A DNA stretch of 64,000 nt from an unicellular cyanobacterium SU2 (GCA_002110465.1 NEED01000027.1:1-64000); one strand, 5' to 3'. Counted from the first letter of the stretch, positions 8,071-17,836 are shown. Numbers and translations are program-made. Notes: a model not told the origin generated them from the letters alone.

Positions 8071-8276
8071 AATTGAGTTGCTCCTCACTTTAACACTTTA
8101 ATCGTAAACAATAAACCCCATAGCTGTCGATATTTTTGATGCCCTTAAACCTGATAACTTTATTAAGACCTGAGTTCGCCCAAAGCCAAACTAGAGATAA
8201 TTCATCACCATTGTCAGTCCGTATTCTTGATTCCTTGGTTAAAAATTTGCCAACACCTCAAGCCTAACTCAGGTTA

Positions 8277-10214
8277 TTAAGAGTTCACCACCTGTTGAAA
8301 AGAGTCCTCCGTCGGTTCATCGATAGGGGAAGCAATGGGAACTTCTTCGACTTCTGGTAAGGGTTCTACGATCAACTCCTTAGAAGATTTAATTCCACCC
8401 GAGAGGCGTTTGAGGAGTTTAGGACGAGGGTCATGGAGAAGATAAATAATTTCATCATCTTGTTGCCAGTCTTGAGTTGCCTTAACCACTTGTAAACTTC
8501 CTTGTCGTTTGATTAACAGGGGTAACAGTTCTCCAGCCCGAATCAGGGCTTGAAAATGGGCTTGTTGCAACGACAGTCCAGGTTCTTTAAATTGGGTTTT
8601 CCCTAACTTGATTTGTTCTTCTCTTAAGTATTGATTCCAGGTTTTAATTAATTGTTGATCGACAAAGGCCGCATTAACTTTAGTTTTATTACTCGTAGAA
8701 TTATTAGGGGTATTACTCGGAAAGACAGCAAATACCCTCGGAGGTTGGAATTCCTCCACGGCTCGCTGGGCTAGAACCAGATTTACCTCTCCATTACTGG
8801 TGAGAGCCATAAAATTCCCCATAGAATGAATCCCTGCTTGTTCTAAGGCGTCTGGGTCGAGTCCACTGCTTTGAAACACTGACAATCCTTCAGCCTCAGC
8901 TTGCTGACAAGCTTCTGGATCGGTGTCAATTAACACCACAGATTCTCCCTGTTGTTGAAAGAGTCGTCCGATTAAGCGTCCAAGGTAGTTACATCCGACA
9001 ATTACCGCCCCTGTTGCCTCTAAAGAATTAATTTTTAATGCCTGAGCAATCCAACGGGCTGATAATCCTTGAACAAAGACGGTCATCATAATGGTTAGAA
9101 ACACTAAGGCTTTAATGGACTCGCCCCCGTTAATTCCTTTTTCGGTTAGCAAAATGGCAAATAGGGAAGCTACAGAAGCTGAAACAATTCCCCGTGGAGC
9201 AATCCAAGCTAAAAACAGTTTCTGTCGCCAGTTGAGATCGCTGTTTAGTGTACATAAAGCGACACTAATGGGTCTGATTACTAACATTAAAGTAAGAACT
9301 GTTAAAACACTTCCCCATCCCAAGGCAAAAATACTGTCAATTGACAAATCAGCCGCCAACAGGATGAAAAGGACTGAGACACACAAAACTGTTAATTGTC
9401 CTTTAAACCGCCTCAATAAACGTTCTTCTGGGATAGAAGAAGCCCTAACGACAATCCCCGCGACAACAGTAGCCATTAATCCCGATTCACTGCGAGTGAG
9501 TTGAGCTAACCCAAACAGTCCCCAGACTCCGGCTAAAACCACCAAATTTTTTAAGTCTTCTGAGAGAAAACTCGTGTTTTTTAGAATAAAGCCCAGTAAA
9601 GCTCCACTGATTCCCCCAATAATTGCCCCAAGGCCTAGTCGCAAGAGAACACCACTAAAAATTTCTACTGGACTGGCATTACTGTTCAGAATTGTGTCTA
9701 AAACCACCACGGCTAGGATAGCTCCCACCGGATCAATGAGGACTCCTTCGCTTTCAAGAAGGGTTGCTACTTGACGATCAACTGAGACCTGTTTCAGTAA
9801 GGGACTAATCACTGTCGGGCCAGTAACCACCACCAACGCTGCGTAGAGAAAGGCAATAGACCAGGGAAATTCTGCTAACCAATGGGCTGCCATTCCCCCA
9901 CCAATTAAGGTAACAAGGATGCCAATGGTTACGAGGTTTTGTAAGCTGCCTGATACCCGTCCTAGATCCCGTAATTCCAGGCTTAATCCCCCTTCAAACA
10001 AAATAATGGCCACAGATAAGGCCACCAATACTTCTAGCCCCACCCCTAATTGATGAGGATGGAGAAAGTTTAGGACATCAGGTCCGAGTAAAATCCCAAA
10101 CAGAAGCAAAAAAACAATACTGGGGACTTTGAAAAATTCAGCCGTTACTTGGGCAGTAATACCTGCAAGAACAGCGATAACGATTTGCAGGGTCAGTTGA
10201 AACGATCCTTCCAT
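8277..10214 (-). CDS. Na+/H+ antiporter (CPA family) with C-terminal RCK/TrkA-N domain
   Basis: A 645-residue membrane transporter exchanging Na+ or K+ for H+. About 12 hydrophobic segments fill residues 1-390, including ALSVAIILFEGGLSLEL and LESEGVLIDPVGAILAVVVL. The latter carries the paired acidic/Asp residues typical of CPA ion-binding sites. From about 398, GAVIVGCNYLGRLIGRLFQQ starts a Rossmann RCK/TrkA-N domain that gates transport by nucleotide or ligand binding, and a TrkA-C-like part follows. The acidic tail ends in Pro/Glu repeats. It is divergent from the glycosyltransferase at 10522 across a 300-base region with no other gene. It is close to the NhaP/NhaS2-type antiporters of cyanobacteria, but I do not assign a number. 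Confidence 0.88.
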   Translation of the reverse strand: MEGSFQLTLQIVIAVLAGITAQVTAEFFKVPSIVFLLLFGILLGPDVLNFLHPHQLGVGLEVLVALSVAIILFEGGLSLELRDLGRVSGSLQNLVTIGILVTLIGGGMAAHWLAEFPWSIAFLYAALVVVTGPTVISPLLKQVSVDRQVATLLESEGVLIDPVGAILAVVVLDTILNSNASPVEIFSGVLLRLGLGAIIGGISGALLGFILKNTSFLSEDLKNLVVLAGVWGLFGLAQLTRSESGLMATVVAGIVVRASSIPEERLLRRFKGQLTVLCVSVLFILLAADLSIDSIFALGWGSVLTVLTLMLVIRPISVALCTLNSDLNWRQKLFLAWIAPRGIVSASVASLFAILLTEKGINGGESIKALVFLTIMMTVFVQGLSARWIAQALKINSLEATGAVIVGCNYLGRLIGRLFQQQGESVVLIDTDPEACQQAEAEGLSVFQSSGLDPDALEQAGIHSMGNFMALTSNGEVNLVLAQRAVEEFQPPRVFAVFPSNTPNNSTSNKTKVNAAFVDQQLIKTWNQYLREEQIKLGKTQFKEPGLSLQQAHFQALIRAGELLPLLIKRQGSLQVVKATQDWQQDDEIIYLLHDPRPKLLKRLSGGIKSSKELIVEPLPEVEEVPIASPIDEPTEDSFQQVVNS

Positions 10215-10521
10215 AGGCTTAGTTCAGTGGCCGGCAATTTTTAAAAGCATGATTACTATTGATCGATGACCTCTAGTTTTCAATGAATAACTTATTGCAG
10301 CCTAAAATTCCCTTTAAATGTTAAAACAATAGGAATTTACGGTTTGATAGTTACTCTGGGTATTCTAACATTTAGATTCTAGAAGCCGTCATTTACTCAG
10401 TAACGAAATTGAAGGATACACTGATCATCGGTGTTACATCCTAAATTTTGTCATAGATTCAGCTTCTCAAGAACACTCGATCCCTCCAGTGTTCTTTGTG
10501 CTTTTTATTAATCACTCTAAG

Positions 10522-12147
10522 ATGAATCATCTCACATTTGTTTGGCATCAATCACAAAATCAACGACACCGAGAAAATAATTGGCAGGAATTTTTGATTG
10601 GAACTGGCTTATTTTTAGCTGCTTTGTTCCTGTTTAGTTTTAATTTAGCCTTTCCCTTGCTGAATGGGCAAGAAAGTGTGGTCGCTCAGGTTGCTAAAGA
10701 AATGGCTCACCATTCTCTGTTTTCAGGGGAATGGCTTTTTCCGACCCTTTGGGGTGAATCCTATCATCATAATCCCCCTTTGGGCATTTTCTTGATTTCT
10801 CTTACCTATATTTGGGGGGGAGTTAGGGAGGAGACAACCCGCTTGTCAGGGGTAATACTGACTGCCCTTTCTATTCCTCTACTGTACGGTCTCGGACGGG
10901 AAGCGTTCGTCAGACGAATGCCCGCCTTGTTTGGTGCTTTGATTTTTTTAACCCTTTTTCCTGTGGTGCGTCAAGGGCGGTTGGCTTTGTTAGATGGAGC
11001 CGTAATTTGTTTTGAAATCCTGACAATGTGGTGTGTTTTGCGATCGCGTCGGGATCTCCGATGGTCGGTTGGCGTGAGTTTGAGTCTTTCGTGTTTACTC
11101 CTAACTCAAGGAGTGATGGGCTTATTTTTGAGTCTTGTTATCCTCTTGTTTTTGTCCTGGGATACCCCGCGACTGTTAACCTCTGGCTATTTTTGGCTGG
11201 GGATTATTCTGGGGTTAGTACCTGCGATCACTTGGTATGGTTGTCAATGGGTTTCCTATGGTCCTTCATCAATCGAGGGCATCTTTCTAGTTCCTTTTGA
11301 AACATCTCAAGGAATGTTTCAAGGATTTTGGGGACTCTACGGAGTAAAATTTGTCGCCTTGTCCTTACCTTGGTTCATTTTTGCCTATTCTGGCCTTCAG
11401 TTAGCTAGAAAATCTTTAATCTGGGGATGGGCAAAGTTAATTTTAGTTTGGGTAGGCCTTTATTTAGTCATTTTTACTATATTGCCTGTCTCTGGGGTCA
11501 GCTATCTGATGTCTCTTTATCCTCCATTGGCTTTAGCAGGAGGACTCGCGTTAGCCGAAGTGTTTGATAGACCAAGTGAAGAGCCTTATCCTAAATGGTG
11601 GAGAATAGCTTTATTGATTTTATCAGGGTTAGTGAGTCTGGTTTGTCTAAGTCTTTGGCTGAATTTTCCCCTAGATCTTAGGGATTTATCTCATCAATTT
11701 TCCTTAATTCTGGTTTTGGTTGGGATTGCTTTGACTTTTAGCCTAGCGGCCATTCTCATATCTCAGCGTAATCCTCAGTTTATTGCTATCTTGTTTTGGG
11801 GAATGTATGTTTCGTGGATGTTGTTAGTCACTTCTCCCTACTGGACTGGGGAAATTTCATCGGGGAATTCTATTCAACTTTTAGCACAGACGTTACAAGA
11901 TAGGGTTCCTCATGGTCAATTAGTTTATGCTGATTTAGCCGAAGAAAATCCGGCGTTAAATTTTTATAGCGATCGCCGTATTATCCCAACGAGTCCTGAA
12001 ACCCTTTTGCGATATTGGCATACTTTACCTGATCCCTATCTTCTAATTACCTTAGAAACTTGGCAAAAACTCTCCTTAGAATATGTTCATCCCTTAGATG
12101 AGGTTTTCCCTAATTGGTATTTGATTACTAGAATGCAAGACTCATAG
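10522..12147 (+). CDS. GT39/ArnT-type membrane glycosyltransferase
   Basis: An integral membrane protein of about 541 residues with roughly 11 helices. It transfers a sugar from a polyprenyl-phosphate carrier to protein or lipid on the periplasmic side. After the first helix the loop reads PLLNGQESVVAQVAKEM, the equivalent of the catalytic D/E-containing loop of the PMT/ArnT fold, and ESYHHNPPLGIFLIS matches the KPPL element of that fold. The C-terminal soluble part (residues ~440-540) contains YSDRRII and is small. The start could be GTG 10489, but ATG 10522 precedes a more typical N-terminus. The acceptor is unknown. Confidence 0.8.
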   Translation: MNHLTFVWHQSQNQRHRENNWQEFLIGTGLFLAALFLFSFNLAFPLLNGQESVVAQVAKEMAHHSLFSGEWLFPTLWGESYHHNPPLGIFLISLTYIWGGVREETTRLSGVILTALSIPLLYGLGREAFVRRMPALFGALIFLTLFPVVRQGRLALLDGAVICFEILTMWCVLRSRRDLRWSVGVSLSLSCLLLTQGVMGLFLSLVILLFLSWDTPRLLTSGYFWLGIILGLVPAITWYGCQWVSYGPSSIEGIFLVPFETSQGMFQGFWGLYGVKFVALSLPWFIFAYSGLQLARKSLIWGWAKLILVWVGLYLVIFTILPVSGVSYLMSLYPPLALAGGLALAEVFDRPSEEPYPKWWRIALLILSGLVSLVCLSLWLNFPLDLRDLSHQFSLILVLVGIALTFSLAAILISQRNPQFIAILFWGMYVSWMLLVTSPYWTGEISSGNSIQLLAQTLQDRVPHGQLVYADLAEENPALNFYSDRRIIPTSPETLLRYWHTLPDPYLLITLETWQKLSLEYVHPLDEVFPNWYLITRMQDS

Positions 12148-12470
12148 TCCCTTGTTATTTTTAATTGCTAAAACTCAGTAGAGGGAGAACTTTTTTTTGT
12201 TAAGGGAATAATTAGGGTTTTAGCCACTTATCATCAGTCCTATTTTGACTTTGGCGATCGCTTAAACTCACATCTTGCACCTTCGATAAAACTAGCTAGT
12301 GAGGATAGGCAATAGGCAATAGGCAACAGGATTTTCTTTTGATTGTAACTGCTTAAGAATTGATTTGATTTCTTTTGTTGTTGAGTTTTTCTTTGAGTTT
12401 TTCTGTCCTAGTGCCAAGATTTTAGTCAACCTTTCAGAAAAGTTTTCTCTCTACTAAAACGCTTATATAA
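12148..12470. other. Intergenic region before the restriction cassette
   Basis: A 323-base gap with no supported gene. It holds one HIP1 site (about 12254) and a short tandem repeat of ATAGGCA at 12305-12329. The N-terminal part of the damaged McrB-like gene should lie here, but no frame gives a recognisable sequence, so it appears to have been lost. Confidence 0.5.
12305..12329. repeat. Heptamer tandem repeat
   Basis: Three near-perfect copies of the heptamer ATAGGCA end in a variant. Short tandemly repeated heptamers of this type are common between cyanobacterial genes. Confidence 0.6.
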
Positions 12471-13485
12471 AACGCGGAAGATATCAAAGCTTCGCAAGAT
12501 AAACAAAAAGAAGATTTAGAAAAGAAAGCTAAACAATTAGAACCTTATCGAAGCCTATTGCCAGAATCAGAAGAAGATGAAGAAATCAATAAAATTCAGT
12601 TAGTTTATTTACCTAAAAACTTTGGCGATGAGTGGACAATTCAATTGCAAAATGATGGCTTATATGTAACAAAACAAATTACTAATAGTTATTTAATCTC
12701 AATTTTTAGTGCTTTATATTTAGGGCGTTTAGTTTTACTTAACGGAACAGTAGGCGTAGGAAAAACAAGCATTATTAAACATTCAGCTCAGCAACTCTTT
12801 TAGGAGGTAAATCTAATATTATTCCTGTACGTCCAGCATGGCTTGATCCTTCTGATTTATTAGGATTTTATGACCCTTTACAAGAAATTTTTCTCCTGCG
12901 CCTTTCTTAAGTTCGCTTAGTGAAGCCAATAAAAACACCAGCAAATTGCATTTAATTTGTTTAGATGAATTAAACTTAGCGAAGATTGAAAACTATGCCT
13001 CTGATGTACTTTCACCGCTAGAATACTCTCGAAAAAATAGAGATGATAGACTAATACTATATTCCCAAGACATTTGGAAAAATCTAGACGAGGAGTGTAA
13101 ATATCTTCACGGAAAAGAAGATTTTAAAAGCCAACAACGATTAAAAATTATTCAAAATCTATTTAAAAACTATCCTGAACATAAATTTGCAATTCCCCGT
13201 AACCTAGTATTATTAGGAACTCTCAACTCTGATGAAACGACTTATGATTTAAGTCCAAAATTAATTGATCCTTCTTTTATTATCACTTATCCACCAGCAG
13301 ATTTGACAGTTAATTTTACTAAACAATCAAATTCAGATAGTCAGAGTAATCAATCTATCTCTACTCAATCAATCGTTGATAAAATTGACAGCTATCAAGA
13401 TACAATCTTTGAAGAACAAGAAAAACAAGAAAAACCGAACATCTTATCAAATTGGAATATCATAGTTGAATGGAAGAGGATCTGA
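12471..13485 (+). pseudogene. McrB-like AAA+ NTPase gene, 5'-truncated and frameshifted twice
   Basis: Three successive frames together spell one McrB-type AAA+ motor. Frame one (after a stop at 12468) runs to 12803 and has Walker A, LNGTVGVGKTS. Frame two, from about 12800, reads VRPAWLDPSDLLGFYDPL, the conserved McrB segment. Frame three, from about 12898 to 13485, has Walker B, LICLDELNLAKIENY, and sensor 1, LVLLGTLNSDETT. Adding one T to the T-run at 12797-12800 and one to the T-run near 12890 would join all three. No start codon or N-terminal recognition domain is found upstream. As read, the gene cannot make a full protein. It overlaps the nuclease gene by 16 bases, which implies translational coupling when it was intact. 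Confidence 0.8.
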
Positions 13486-14750
13486 CAAATATTGCTCTAA
13501 TTAATCAAGAACGTCGAAGCAAAAAAATAGAAATTAATCAAACTATTAAACAACTAATAGAGTGTGCTAATTGGTCAAAAAAAGCAAGAAAGTCTAAATT
13601 TTTACAAGGTATTCAAACTCCTAAAAGTTTGCCTAATTTTTCATCTCGTTTACAAGGAGCTTCAGGATATGGTAGCATTTTTGCCAAATTTTCCAATTCT
13701 TTAGGAGGTGTATTAAAACCAATTGAGAAAGTTATTTATCTTTTACAGCATACATACGAAGGAAGAATCAAAACAACTAATGAGCTTTATGAAATTTGGT
13801 GTTTTATCAAGCTTTATACAGCATTTATTGTTTATGTTAATATGAAACCTGCCGAGAATACTTTTTTATTCGATAAAATTAAGATAACCAATAATGAAGT
13901 CAAAATACCCAATATTAAATATATTTTAGAATTTAACTATAATACAGATTATCGCCTTGTTTTTTTGTATGATGCTAAAGTGACGTATAACCATAATGGA
14001 AATCAAGGCTACAAAAGACCTGATATTCGTATTGAGTTATTACACAATCACCAAAAAATCAAACAATTTTGTTTTGATGCAAAATATAAAAACTATAGCG
14101 ATTGGGATATTGGACATTTTATAGATGATGTTTTAGGAATAGCACGAGATAGTTATTATTCTTTGCTCCAATCAAAAGCTAGTTTTCTACTTCATACTGA
14201 CCCAAAATTTGACTATTGGGGAGAAAAACCTTTAACTCGACTTTCGGGAATTAAGTCTTATGTTCTGGACAATAATTTGATAAAAGGTTCTATAAATAAA
14301 AGCACAGGAAATTATAAGACTTATGAATTAGTATCTAATGTTGAAATAAATCCGAGCAGATTTTTAGAAAATCAGTCTAAAGGATATTGTGGACATAAAT
14401 ATGGAGCTATTTGTCTGCAACCGAATGAAACATCAGAAAAACAAATTAAAAGAATTTTAAGATTGATTTTGCAATATCACTGTTCTTTTGAATCCCTATG
14501 TCCTTCTTGTGGACATCAAGGGATAGAAAAAATATACAGTTGTAAAAGAGCAGGAAAGTGCTATTCTTGTGAAAATTGTCAAGAGTTTTGGGTAATCAGC
14601 CATTGTCAATCATCTATTCATCATCCATTAATTAAATTCAAAGATAGCTTTCATCAAAAATCGAATCCTAATTCTCAACAGTGGCTTTATGATTGTCCCG
14701 TTTGTGGCGATCAATTGCTCTCCGAAAAATCCCTTGTCTCGTGGAACTAG
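13470..14750 (+). CDS. McrC-like PD-(D/E)XK nuclease (PDDEXK_7/DUF2357 type) with C-terminal zinc ribbons
   Basis: An uninterrupted 426-residue protein, the presumed cleavage partner of the McrB-like ATPase. Residues 105-115 read ELYEIWCFIKL, the start of the PDDEXK_7 core. The catalytic pattern is RPDI (D185) and FDAKY (D203, K205). The C-terminal 90 residues add Cys pairs (C344/C347, C367/C370, C409/C412) that look like zinc ribbons, which is unusual for McrC. The family cuts DNA, often modified DNA, when driven by the GTPase/ATPase partner; that role is inferred here. The start ATG overlaps the end of the upstream gene. AT-rich, Lys/Asn-rich codon use differs from the flanking glycosyltransferase and glnA and suggests acquisition by transfer. 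Confidence 0.75.
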   Translation: MEEDLTNIALINQERRSKKIEINQTIKQLIECANWSKKARKSKFLQGIQTPKSLPNFSSRLQGASGYGSIFAKFSNSLGGVLKPIEKVIYLLQHTYEGRIKTTNELYEIWCFIKLYTAFIVYVNMKPAENTFLFDKIKITNNEVKIPNIKYILEFNYNTDYRLVFLYDAKVTYNHNGNQGYKRPDIRIELLHNHQKIKQFCFDAKYKNYSDWDIGHFIDDVLGIARDSYYSLLQSKASFLLHTDPKFDYWGEKPLTRLSGIKSYVLDNNLIKGSINKSTGNYKTYELVSNVEINPSRFLENQSKGYCGHKYGAICLQPNETSEKQIKRILRLILQYHCSFESLCPSCGHQGIEKIYSCKRAGKCYSCENCQEFWVISHCQSSIHHPLIKFKDSFHQKSNPNSQQWLYDCPVCGDQLLSEKSLVSWN

Positions 14751-14787
14751 AGATATTTGCTACAGAAGGCGAAAAATACTATGAGAA

Positions 14788-14824
14788 TCCCCACCCATAA
14801 TCTGTGATGTGATTTGAGTGGGGA
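14788..14824. terminator. Terminator-like hairpin between nuclease gene and glnA
   Basis: Stem TCCCCAC (14788-14794) with GTGGGGA (14818-14824), perfect over seven bases, loop of 23. It lies between two convergent genes and probably ends the glnA message; the T-tract is weak on both sides. Confidence 0.5.
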
Positions 14825-14836
14825 ATATATCACAGC

Positions 14837-16258
14837 TTAGACATCGTAGTACAAAGCAAACTCATAGGGATGAGGACGTAACCGCAGAGGGTTTACCTCA
14901 TTATCGAGTTTGTACTCAATCCAATTTTCAATGAAATCTGTAGTAAAGACTCCGGTATCGGTTAAAAATGCCTGGTCTTTTTCGAGAGCTTCTAACGCTG
15001 CTTCAAGGGAACCAGGAGTCGAAGGAATCTTGCTTAACTCTTCAGGGGTAAGATCGTAGATATCCACGTCTAAAGAGTCACCTGGATCAATTTCATTCTT
15101 AATCCCGTCAATTCCTGCACACAGCATCGCTGCAAAGGCTAGGTAAGGATTACAGGTGGCATCAGGACACCGGAACTCTAACCGCTTAGCTTTGGGGTTA
15201 GGGCCAGATAAGGGAATACGAATAGACGCTGAACGGTTTCCTTGAGAATACGCTAAGTTTACAGGAGCTTCAAACCCAGGAACCAGACGCTTATAAGAGT
15301 TGGTGGTAGGATTGGTGAACGCCAATAAAGCGGGAGCGTGTTTAAGGATACCACCGATGTAATTTAAAGCCATCTTGCTCAAATTCGCGTAGCCATCACC
15401 CCAAAACAAAGGTTGTCCGTCTTTCCAGATCGACTGGTGGGTGTGCATCCCAGAACCATTATCGTTAAACACGGGTTTGGGCATAAAAGTTACGGTTTTA
15501 CCATATTTCTTAGCCACATTTTTGATGACATATTTGTAGGTCATCAAATAATCTGCTGCTTCAATGAGGGTAGCAAAACGAAAACCCAATTCATTTTGTC
15601 CGCCTGTAGCCACTTCGTGGTGGTGTTTCTCAATGGGAACCCCACATTTAGCCATAGTTAGCAGCATTTCTGTCCGCATATCCTGTAGGGTATCGGTTGG
15701 GGATACGGGGAAGTAACCCTGTTTGTACCCAGGCTTATAAGCGAGGTTTCCGCCTTCTTCTTCTCTTCCAGTATTCCAACGTCCTTCTACACTGTCTACA
15801 TAGTAATATCCTTTATTCTCAGTTTGGTCAAAACGAACGTCATCAAAAACAAAGAATTCGGCTTCAGGTCCAAAAAAGGCAGTATCGCCAATTCCTGTAC
15901 TTTTAAGGAATTCAACCGCCTTAGCTGCAATGGTGCGGGGATCTCGGCTGTACCATTCCCCTGTACGAGGTTCTTTAATACTACAAACCATACTTAGAGT
16001 TGGTTCTTCATAGAAGGGATCGATCCAAGCAGTGGTAGGATCAGGAACCATAGCCATATCAGATTCGTTGATGGCTTTCCACCCCCGAATACTCGAACCA
16101 TCGAAGGGAACCCCGTCAACAAAGGAACTCTCATCAATTTGATCGTAGTAGAATGAGCAATGCTGCCAAATCCCTGGAGTATCAATGAATTTCAGGTCAA
16201 TAATTTTTATGTTGTTGTCTTGAACCATTTTCAAGACTTCTTGAGGGGTTTTAGCCAT
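14837..16258 (-). CDS. glnA: Glutamine synthetase type I
   Basis: Makes glutamine from glutamate, ammonium and ATP; dodecameric, cytosolic, the entry point of the GS-GOGAT cycle. The 473-residue length is standard. Motifs include [31 protein letters not shown] (metal-binding glutamates), [12 protein letters not shown], and the [12 protein letters not shown] and [19 protein letters not shown] blocks. The start has an SD GGAGT six bases upstream. Upstream lies a textbook NtcA-activated promoter (16295-16336), so it should be induced under nitrogen limitation. In cyanobacteria this enzyme is also controlled by small inactivating proteins (family knowledge); none is encoded nearby. Confidence 0.98.
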   Translation of the reverse strand: MAKTPQEVLKMVQDNNIKIIDLKFIDTPGIWQHCSFYYDQIDESSFVDGVPFDGSSIRGWKAINESDMAMVPDPTTAWIDPFYEEPTLSMVCSIKEPRTGEWYSRDPRTIAAKAVEFLKSTGIGDTAFFGPEAEFFVFDDVRFDQTENKGYYYVDSVEGRWNTGREEEGGNLAYKPGYKQGYFPVSPTDTLQDMRTEMLLTMAKCGVPIEKHHHEVATGGQNELGFRFATLIEAADYLMTYKYVIKNVAKKYGKTVTFMPKPVFNDNGSGMHTHQSIWKDGQPLFWGDGYANLSKMALNYIGGILKHAPALLAFTNPTTNSYKRLVPGFEAPVNLAYSQGNRSASIRIPLSGPNPKAKRLEFRCPDATCNPYLAFAAMLCAGIDGIKNEIDPGDSLDVDIYDLTPEELSKIPSTPGSLEAALEALEKDQAFLTDTGVFTTDFIENWIEYKLDNEVNPLRLRPHPYEFALYYDV

Positions 16259-16294
16259 GGATGGACTCCTATTTTATTTAGCCTCAAATCATCC

Positions 16295-16336
16295 ATCCTA
16301 GGGATAGGTTACAGGATATTTTGTATTCTATGATAC
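16295..16336 (-). promoter_or_regulatory. NtcA-activated promoter of glnA
   Basis: On the minus strand an exact NtcA box, GTA-N8-TAC (16336-16323), is followed after exactly 22 bases by TAGGAT (16300-16295). This fits the canonical GTAN8TAC-N22/23-TAN3T class II promoter of nitrogen-regulated cyanobacterial genes in every defined position. The start codon follows about 37 bases after the -10 box. Confidence 0.9.
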
Positions 16337-16559
16337 AGATATCCTTGGTCAAATCTGTAGATAGTACAAAGTTTTGAACAAAACGGAGATACTGAATTTT
16401 TGTAAAGAAATATCTCAATAAGTTAACAGATTGCTAAAGAAAAGAGAAACTTAGGCAGTCAATTTCAACGAAGGTTCACCCCTATGAGATTATATATAGG
16501 GAAAGAAACACCGAACTTCACGGTAAGCCATAAAAAATTGTTGTTGGGAGAAAACTTTA
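16337..16559. other. Shared glnA/apcF upstream region
   Basis: The remainder of the 301-base gap between divergent glnA and apcF. It must hold the apcF promoter, which I cannot place confidently. The apcF ribosome-binding site GGGAGA lies about ten bases before the ATG. No other gene or repeat is seen. Confidence 0.5.
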
Positions 16560-17069
16560 ATGCGAGACGCAGTTACTAATCTGATTAGAAATTACGATTT
16601 GACCGGACGTTATTTAGATCGAGACGCGATGGATCGGCTTAAAGACTATTTTAGCTCTGGTATGGCTCGCATCAATGCGGCTGCAGTCATTAATGCCAAT
16701 TCCCCTGAAATTGTCAGACAAGCGGGACTGCAATTATTTGAAGAAGTCCCTGAATTAATTCGTCCTGGGGGAAATGCTTACACCACTCGTCGTTATTCTG
16801 CTTGTCTGCGGGACATGGATTATTATCTACGCTATGCTAGTTATGCTTTAGTAGCTGGTGATCCTAATGTCCTCGATGAACGGGTATTGCAAGGATTACG
16901 GGAAACCTACAATTCTTTGGGTGTTCCCATTGGTCCGACAGTTAGGGGAATCCAAATTATGAAAGACATGGTCAAGACTATGGTCTCTGATGCTGGAGTT
17001 GAAGATCCCTCCTTCATCGATGAACCCTTTGATCACATGACCCGTGAGTTTAGCGAAATTTCTGTTTAA
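16560..17069 (+). CDS. apcF: Allophycocyanin beta-18 subunit
   Basis: A 169-residue phycobiliprotein of the phycobilisome core. It replaces one ApcB beta-subunit in the basal cylinders and helps pass energy through the terminal emitter (family knowledge). The chromophore-binding Cys82 lies in RRYSACLRDMDYY, and Asn72 in GGNAYTTRR is the site methylated in beta-type subunits. The sequence MRDAVTNLIRNYDLTGRYLD and the lack of ApcB-specific residues fit ApcF rather than ApcB or a phycocyanin. It is encoded alone, as usual for apcF. Confidence 0.93.
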   Translation: MRDAVTNLIRNYDLTGRYLDRDAMDRLKDYFSSGMARINAAAVINANSPEIVRQAGLQLFEEVPELIRPGGNAYTTRRYSACLRDMDYYLRYASYALVAGDPNVLDERVLQGLRETYNSLGVPIGPTVRGIQIMKDMVKTMVSDAGVEDPSFIDEPFDHMTREFSEISV

Positions 17070-17250
17070 CTTGATTGAAACCGCAAGTAATGTTTAGGGG
17101 CGATCGCTTTTTGGGACTATTAAGTGATCGCTTTTCTAAATCAAAAAAGATTGTTAAGATTTAAACTAGCTCTGACTTCAATCATTTCACACCATGAGTC
17201 TTTGAGCATTAAGAGCAATGAGTCTAAGACCATCTATAGGAGTCACACCA

Positions 17251-17544
17251 ATGGCAACTGCTCCCTCAATCGCTCCCAAAGGGTCAACCTCGGTTGTCCG
17301 CAAGACATACCCTAACTATAAGGTCATTGTACTTAATGACGATTTCAATACTTTCGACCATGTCGCTCAATGCTTAATGAAATATATTCCTAACATGACC
17401 AGCGATCACGCTTGGGAACTGACAGACCAAGTTCATTATGAAGGACAGGCAATTGTTTGGGTAGGCCCTCAAGAACCCGCGGAACTCTATCACCAGCAAT
17501 TACGGCGAGAAGGGTTAACCATGGCTCCTTTGGAGGAAGCTTAA
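17251..17544 (+). CDS. clpS: ClpS adaptor of the Clp protease
   Basis: Delivers N-degron substrates to ClpC/ClpP. About 97 residues with the ClpS core: YKVIVLNDDFNTFDHVAQCL contains the hydrophobic-pocket loop NDDFNTFDHV, followed by HYEGQAIVWVGP. An earlier in-frame ATG exists at 17218. I choose 17251 because AGGAG at 17238-17242 is well placed and the resulting N-terminus (MATAPSIAPK) is typical. The DUF2103 gene follows only four bases after the stop, so the two form an operon. Confidence 0.92.
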   Translation: MATAPSIAPKGSTSVVRKTYPNYKVIVLNDDFNTFDHVAQCLMKYIPNMTSDHAWELTDQVHYEGQAIVWVGPQEPAELYHQQLRREGLTMAPLEEA

Positions 17545-17548
17545 AATC

Positions 17549-17836
17549 ATGGCTCAATCTAAAGGACGGCTCGTTTGGAATCATTCAACCCACCTTCAAG
17601 GACTGATTCCTATCCTTGAAAAACTGATTACCTATAGTGGAATTACGACGGTTACCCCTGGAGTAATTAGTCGTTCTAAGGGTCACTGTCCTAACTTAAA
17701 GTTACGGGTCTCTGTTCCCATTCGTGGGGGCTATAAAGCGATCGCCAGACAAGGAAAAACGGTTCAAGAGGTCTTTATCGTTACAGACTTAAGTCATCAA
17801 GAATTAGAAACCGCCATTAATACCGTTCTCAATTAG
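17549..17836 (+). CDS. DUF2103 predicted metal-binding protein
   Basis: A 95-residue conserved protein, four bases after clpS. It has N-terminal GRLVWNHSTHLQGLIPIL, a central GVISRSKGHCPNLKLRVSVP and C-terminal FIVTDLSHQELETAI. The conserved His and Cys residues (HSTHL, GHCP, SHQE) explain the 'predicted metal-binding' label of DUF2103. No function is established. Linkage with clpS is common in cyanobacteria to my knowledge and hints at a role in proteolysis, but this is only context. Confidence 0.8.
   Translation: MAQSKGRLVWNHSTHLQGLIPILEKLITYSGITTVTPGVISRSKGHCPNLKLRVSVPIRGGYKAIARQGKTVQEVFIVTDLSHQELETAINTVLN

Noticed and set aside
9091-9504. 137-codon plus-strand frame
   Set aside because: Antisense to the antiporter's membrane domain; composition is a by-product of codon use.
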